NCBI RefSeq assembly: GCF_004405105.1
Contig: NZ_SORW01000020.1
Coordinates: 1-36,420, forward strand
DNA: 36,420 bases
Direction: 5' to 3'
Source of the DNA: Jeotgalibacillus sp. R-1-5s-1
Lineage (GTDB): Bacteria > Bacillota > Bacilli > Bacillales > Jeotgalibacillaceae
The notes under the pieces are model-generated. The model saw nothing but the letters and a program-made list of their open reading frames with translations, made no database searches and had not been told where the DNA came from. The position numbers were made by a program, and so were the translations under genes. How positions within the stretch are numbered: the first letter of the stretch is position 1; each line of letters opens with the position of its first letter. Positions 33,298 through 36,420 of this stretch are shown piece by piece.

Positions 33298-34176
33298 TTA
33301 AATGCCGAGATATTCTTCAAGTGTCAATCCACTGTTATACACTTCAGTTGCAAGCTCTTTGCCAAGATAACGGAAATGCCACGATTCATATTGATAACCT
33401 GTGATCTCTTCTTTGCCGGCAGGATAGCGTAGAATAAATCCGTATTCATGTGCATTCTCAGCCAGCCATTTTGCTCCGGCTGTATCCTTAAAGCTGTCTT
33501 CAGCCCAATGCTCCTCCTGACCAGCTTCTCCGATATCAAATCCAAGACCGGTCTGATGCTCAGAATAACCAGGACGGGCACTGAAACGATCTGCCTCTTC
33601 CTGACCGTGCTGATCCACGTAACGGTTGTATAAATCCACCTGATAATCATACGAGCGGAATGTACTGAAGGCAACCAGTGTAATCCCTTCGGCTGAAGCT
33701 GCTTCTGCCATTTGATTAAAGGCGGTTCTTGCTTCCGGGTCTTCACCCGGCGCAAAGTCCGTTGGCAACGGATGCTGTTTGTTCGCGATTAATACACCAT
33801 CGACATAATAGGGCTCTGTCACAGTTTCCGGCGTTTTTTCCGGTTCCTGCGGTTCTGCCGGTATTTCCGTATCAGGTGTTACTGTGCCTTCTGATGGCGT
33901 ATCAGTGTTTTCCTCCGGAAGGTCCGGCTCCGGATTCTGACTTACCTGGCCTGAATCCGTTTCCGATTCATCAACTGAAGGGTCATCGATCACTTCCGGG
34001 GATTCCTCCTGATTGATCAAACCTCCGAAAAGACCGTTAATGGCCGCATCTACCGACCAGTTATATGCACTCAAGGCCCCAAGTGAGGCACCTGCTAAAA
34101 TTGTAACGGTTACACCAAGTGCAACCCACCATTTTGTTTTTTTCTTTTTTTCTGTGACAAGCGGTCCATTTCTCAT
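33298..34176 (-). CDS. D-Ala-D-Ala carboxypeptidase, VanY/M15B family
   Basis: A 292-residue membrane-anchored zinc peptidase that trims D-Ala from peptidoglycan stem peptides. There is one N-terminal membrane helix (15-37), an acidic Pro/Glu/Thr-rich linker (about 55-122) spanning the wall, then the M15B domain with SEHQTGLGFD (His207, Asp214), RYPAGKEE and ESWHFRYLG (His near 267). AGGAAGG lies 11 bases before the ATG. Monocistronic. It is not by itself evidence of vancomycin resistance; no vanHAX-like genes are present. Confidence 0.9.
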   Translation of the reverse strand: MRNGPLVTEKKKKTKWWVALGVTVTILAGASLGALSAYNWSVDAAINGLFGGLINQEESPEVIDDPSVDESETDSGQVSQNPEPDLPEENTDTPSEGTVTPDTEIPAEPQEPEKTPETVTEPYYVDGVLIANKQHPLPTDFAPGEDPEARTAFNQMAEAASAEGITLVAFSTFRSYDYQVDLYNRYVDQHGQEEADRFSARPGYSEHQTGLGFDIGEAGQEEHWAEDSFKDTAGAKWLAENAHEYGFILRYPAGKEEITGYQYESWHFRYLGKELATEVYNSGLTLEEYLGI

Positions 34177-34346
34177 GATGACAGTTCCCTTCCTGTAGCT
34201 CTCTGTTCCATTCTTTCAGTTTATCAAAAAAAGGGCCTTCGATATATGATTTCACGAAAAATCCTTAAATGTTTAAAAGACTGTAAAAAAGAGAAAGATA
34301 TTGATATGCAGTTTCAACACAATGCAAAGAAATGGAGATGGATAGA

Positions 34347-34769
34347 ATGGGAAAAGCGATTTTAACAAGTGCAGCAACCGCTAAAGGCGGAAGAAACGGA
34401 CACGTGCGTTCAGATGATGACTTAATCCAGCTGGATCTTGCCATGCCTGGTGATGGTCAGGACCCTGAAGGTAAATCCAATCCCGAGCAGCTGTTTGCCG
34501 CAGGATATGCAGCATGTTTTGACGGCGCCTTTAACCTGATGGCTAAAAACGCTAAAAAAGAAGTCGATCATTCTACAACCGCTCACGTCAGCCTTGAGAA
34601 AGATGAAGAGGATGGCGGAGTCAAAATTTCTGTTAAGCTTGCTGTGAAAGTGAGCGGCATTACGCAGGAGGAAGCAGAGGATTTACTTGAAAAAACTCAT
34701 AACTTCTGCCCATACTCTAAAGCAACACGTGGCAATATTGATGTAGACCTTGAGATTACTGCTGAATAA
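34347..34769 (+). CDS. ohr: Organic hydroperoxide resistance protein, Ohr (OsmC family)
   Basis: A 140-residue thiol peroxidase that reduces organic hydroperoxides. The two active cysteines are Cys57 (AACFDGAF) and Cys121 (FCPYSKATRGN), the Ohr pattern. ATG 34347 stands nine bases after GGAG; an in-frame ATG at 34332 has no good ribosome site. No ohrR regulator lies beside it. It is a single gene with a strong terminator. Confidence 0.92.
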   Translation: MGKAILTSAATAKGGRNGHVRSDDDLIQLDLAMPGDGQDPEGKSNPEQLFAAGYAACFDGAFNLMAKNAKKEVDHSTTAHVSLEKDEEDGGVKISVKLAVKVSGITQEEAEDLLEKTHNFCPYSKATRGNIDVDLEITAE

Positions 34770-34780
34770 TACGCTTTATA

Positions 34781-34806
34781 AGCCCTGCTCATGCAGGGCT
34801 TTTTTA
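34781..34806 (+). terminator. Terminator of ohr
   Basis: AGCCCTGC, loop TCAT, GCAGGGCT then T-run. Confidence 0.93.
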
Positions 34807-34900
34807 TTGTCAGAAAAAGATTCATGACACATTTATCAATCCTGTTTCTCTGCGTGTTATACTGAAATTCGACAATTGAAACTGGACGGGGTGTGACGAC

Positions 34901-36040
34901 ATGAAACCGCAGGCATGGCTTTCCATTAACTTTTTTGCGTTCTTTTTTACATGGGGCGTGTTTCTTCCTTACTGGACAGGATGGCTTGTCTTTGAAAAAG
35001 ACCTGAGCGTTGCTGCAGCAAGCTCTATTATTGCAGCCGGGTTATTCGCCCGATCGTTTTCCACTTTATTTTTATTCCCGGAACTCAGCAAGCGCTTCAG
35101 CTTAGCCGTTCTGATGAAACTTTTACCGGTTATTTCAACCGGGCTGTTATTATTGTTTATCCCAATTGATTCCTTTATCGGATTAACACTGGTGATGATC
35201 CTCTTCAGCCTGTTCTACCCGAATATCCTGCCTATGATGGAGAGCAATGCCTCTCTTCTCATGAGAACAGATCACATCCACTACGGGCGCAGCCGTTCCT
35301 GGGGATCTGTCGGTTATACGGTCGGCTTAATTGTAGTCGGTATCGTAACAGGGATCTGGACGGAATCAGCTATTATGGGCGTGATGTTCGCAGGTTCCTT
35401 ACTAATGGTTGCAGCAGCCTTCCAGCAAGCTCCCGGCGCACTGCAGGAACGTGTCAGCCCTCAGCGTGGAGGCTACAAAGCCGTCTTTAAAACGCATGGC
35501 TTTCTCATCGTGATGACGATCTGCATTTTAATTCAGGGCGCTCACGCTGCTTATTATAACTATGGGTTTATTTATCTTCAGGAACTGAACGTGTCAAATG
35601 GATACATAGGGTTCATTCTAAATATTGCGGTGCTGTCGGAAATCTTATTTTTCACCTTTGCAGACAGGCTGTTGAAAAATACACCGGTTTCTACCATGTT
35701 TGTCATTGCATCAGTGGCCGCGGTCATCCGTTGGGTAGCTGTGGGACTGTTTCCCGCATTATGGATTTTTCTGATCACACAACTGTTCCACTCACTCACA
35801 TTTGGCCTTGCCCATTATACCTTTATCCGTTATCTCTACCGGACTGTTGAAAAACCGTTAATCCCAACCGCTCAGGGTGTGTACGCATCACTTGGTATGG
35901 GTCTGAGCGCAGCCGTGCTCACTCAGATTGGTGGCGTGCTCTATGACGTTTCATCCGGACTTGCCTTTATCGGCATGGGCATCGCTGTTATCCCTGCTAT
36001 TGCATTATCACTGGTGATGCACCGTAAAAAAATAGCATGA
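34901..36040 (+). CDS. MFS transporter, HcaT/MFS_1-like family
   Basis: A 379-residue transporter with about twelve membrane helices, resembling the phenylpropionate/LacY-like subgroup (aromatic-rich first helix FFAFFFTWGVFLPYWTGW; HYGRSRSWGSVGYTVG loop after helix 4). The substrate is unknown. GGGGTG lies seven bases before the ATG, and TATACT at 34858-34863 is a likely -10 element. There is no terminator after the stop, so the transcript probably runs into the 53-residue gene. Confidence 0.87.
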   Translation: MKPQAWLSINFFAFFFTWGVFLPYWTGWLVFEKDLSVAAASSIIAAGLFARSFSTLFLFPELSKRFSLAVLMKLLPVISTGLLLLFIPIDSFIGLTLVMILFSLFYPNILPMMESNASLLMRTDHIHYGRSRSWGSVGYTVGLIVVGIVTGIWTESAIMGVMFAGSLLMVAAAFQQAPGALQERVSPQRGGYKAVFKTHGFLIVMTICILIQGAHAAYYNYGFIYLQELNVSNGYIGFILNIAVLSEILFFTFADRLLKNTPVSTMFVIASVAAVIRWVAVGLFPALWIFLITQLFHSLTFGLAHYTFIRYLYRTVEKPLIPTAQGVYASLGMGLSAAVLTQIGGVLYDVSSGLAFIGMGIAVIPAIALSLVMHRKKIA

Positions 36041-36053
36041 CCCCCATAAAGAT

Positions 36054-36102
36054 TTGAATGCCTCCGTATCATTTAACAACTAAACTAAGCGGAGGCATTC
36101 AA
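36054..36102 (+). promoter_or_regulatory. SD-sequestering inverted repeat
   Basis: TTGAATGCCTCCG (36054-36066) and its perfect complement CGGAGGCATTCAA (36090-36102) with a 23-base loop. The right arm contains the SD GGAGG of the next gene. No T-run follows, so it is not a normal terminator. Confidence 0.7.
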
Positions 36103-36104
36103 TC

Positions 36105-36266
36105 ATGAAGCGACTCACTGAACAAACCGTACAGTCACTTTTAACCAAACTTGATACATCCATCCGCCAAAAAGAACGACGGGCTCTACTCGATTCAGTC
36201 CTTGAACTCGAACAAAAGCTCGCATCCTTCCAAAAGCGGATCGACGGACTGCAGTCCATTAAATAA
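36105..36266 (+). CDS. Small coiled-coil protein, 53 residues
   Basis: A short gene with SD GCGGAGG nine bases before the ATG and a terminator after the stop. The product is highly charged and helical, with Leu/Lys heptads (SVLELEQKLASFQKRIDGLQ) suggesting a coiled coil. I cannot name a family. Its SD is inside a perfect hairpin, 14 bases after the MFS gene, so translation is likely regulated or depends on a transcript start within the loop. Confidence 0.7.
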   Translation: MKRLTEQTVQSLLTKLDTSIRQKERRALLDSVLELEQKLASFQKRIDGLQSIK

Positions 36267-36271
36267 ATATG

Positions 36272-36307
36272 AAAAACAGCGGACCTTATTAAGGTTCGCT
36301 GTTTTTC
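36272..36307 (+). terminator. Terminator of the 53-residue gene
   Basis: AAAAACAGCGGACCTT, loop ATT, AAGGTTCGCTGTTTTT (one G-T pair), six bases after the stop. Confidence 0.92.
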
Positions 36308-36420
36308 TTGATGGGTGAATAAAGTGAACCGTGCCGGGTCATTCCTTCGCTCGTATAGTATAGATAACCAGATTTTTCTCTGGTTCCTCTGTTATACATG
36401 TTTTATTTGTATAATGAAGG
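36308..36420. other. Right edge: non-coding, possible promoter of the next gene
   Basis: No gene. There is a hairpin AACCAGA/TCTGGTT (36366-36385) and TATAAT at 36410-36415, a possible -10 element for a gene beyond the window. The -35 element is not convincing. Confidence 0.35.

Noticed and set aside
33298-34176. Vancomycin resistance locus because of the VanY-type enzyme
   Set aside because: No vanR/S/H/A/X-like genes are near and the ddl omega-loop is of the normal D-Ala-D-Ala type.

Overview
The window looks like ordinary chromosome from a moderate-GC member of the Bacillales (Bacillaceae/Planococcaceae). The block ddl-murF-cshA-ydbS-ydbT-ydcA-acpS has, as far as I recall, the same order as in Bacillus subtilis, here with an esterase and an unknown membrane protein inserted. 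Start sites mostly carry strong Shine-Dalgarno (SD) sequences, and hairpin/T-tract terminators are abundant. I see no phage, insertion sequence, CRISPR, tRNA or rRNA.

Layout. 1-691: gene-free array of 21-bp-spaced repeats, including three 125-bp tandem copies. 692-10195: acpS, rhomboid protease, YdbT/YdbS PH-domain membrane proteins with an ECF (SigW-like) promoter, an unknown membrane protein, cshA with a long structured leader, an esterase, a second gene-free array region (7094-7744), murF and ddl. 10460-11650: dicarboxylate/amino-acid symporter. 12016-18257: a tight seven-gene minus-strand operon made of a YnjB-like lipoprotein, two permeases, an ATPase, a VTT (DedA/TVP38-like) protein, a CDP-alcohol phosphatidyltransferase and an FAD oxidoreductase. 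18459-24426: unknown soluble protein, RodA-type SEDS protein, alkaline phosphatase, lipid kinase, a 44-residue small protein and a CBS-domain protein. 24515-27574: copper module copA, copZ, csoR with two CsoR-type operators. 27731-36420: unknown membrane protein, cardiolipin synthase, a 30-residue membrane peptide, an epimerase with two Opp-type permeases lacking partners, a VanY-type carboxypeptidase, Ohr, an MFS transporter, and a 53-residue protein whose SD lies in a perfect hairpin.

Cell-envelope functions dominate: peptidoglycan precursors (ddl, murF), elongation polymerase (rodA), peptide trimming (VanY), phospholipids (cls, CDP-alcohol transferase, lipid kinase) and envelope defence (ydbST).

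The most unusual signal is non-coding. Five arrays (114-645, 7209-7531, 7570-7695, 11770-11967, 22425-22550) have a conserved 8-12 nt core recurring every 21 bp, about two helical turns, with unrelated sequence between cores. The core differs between loci but the period does not. Two arrays sit precisely between the terminators of convergent genes, so they are probably untranscribed. This suggests a DNA-level, helically phased element that I cannot match to anything I know. The second lead is the seven-gene operon, which resembles the E. coli ydjXYZ-ynjABCDEF region in content and has no known substrate.
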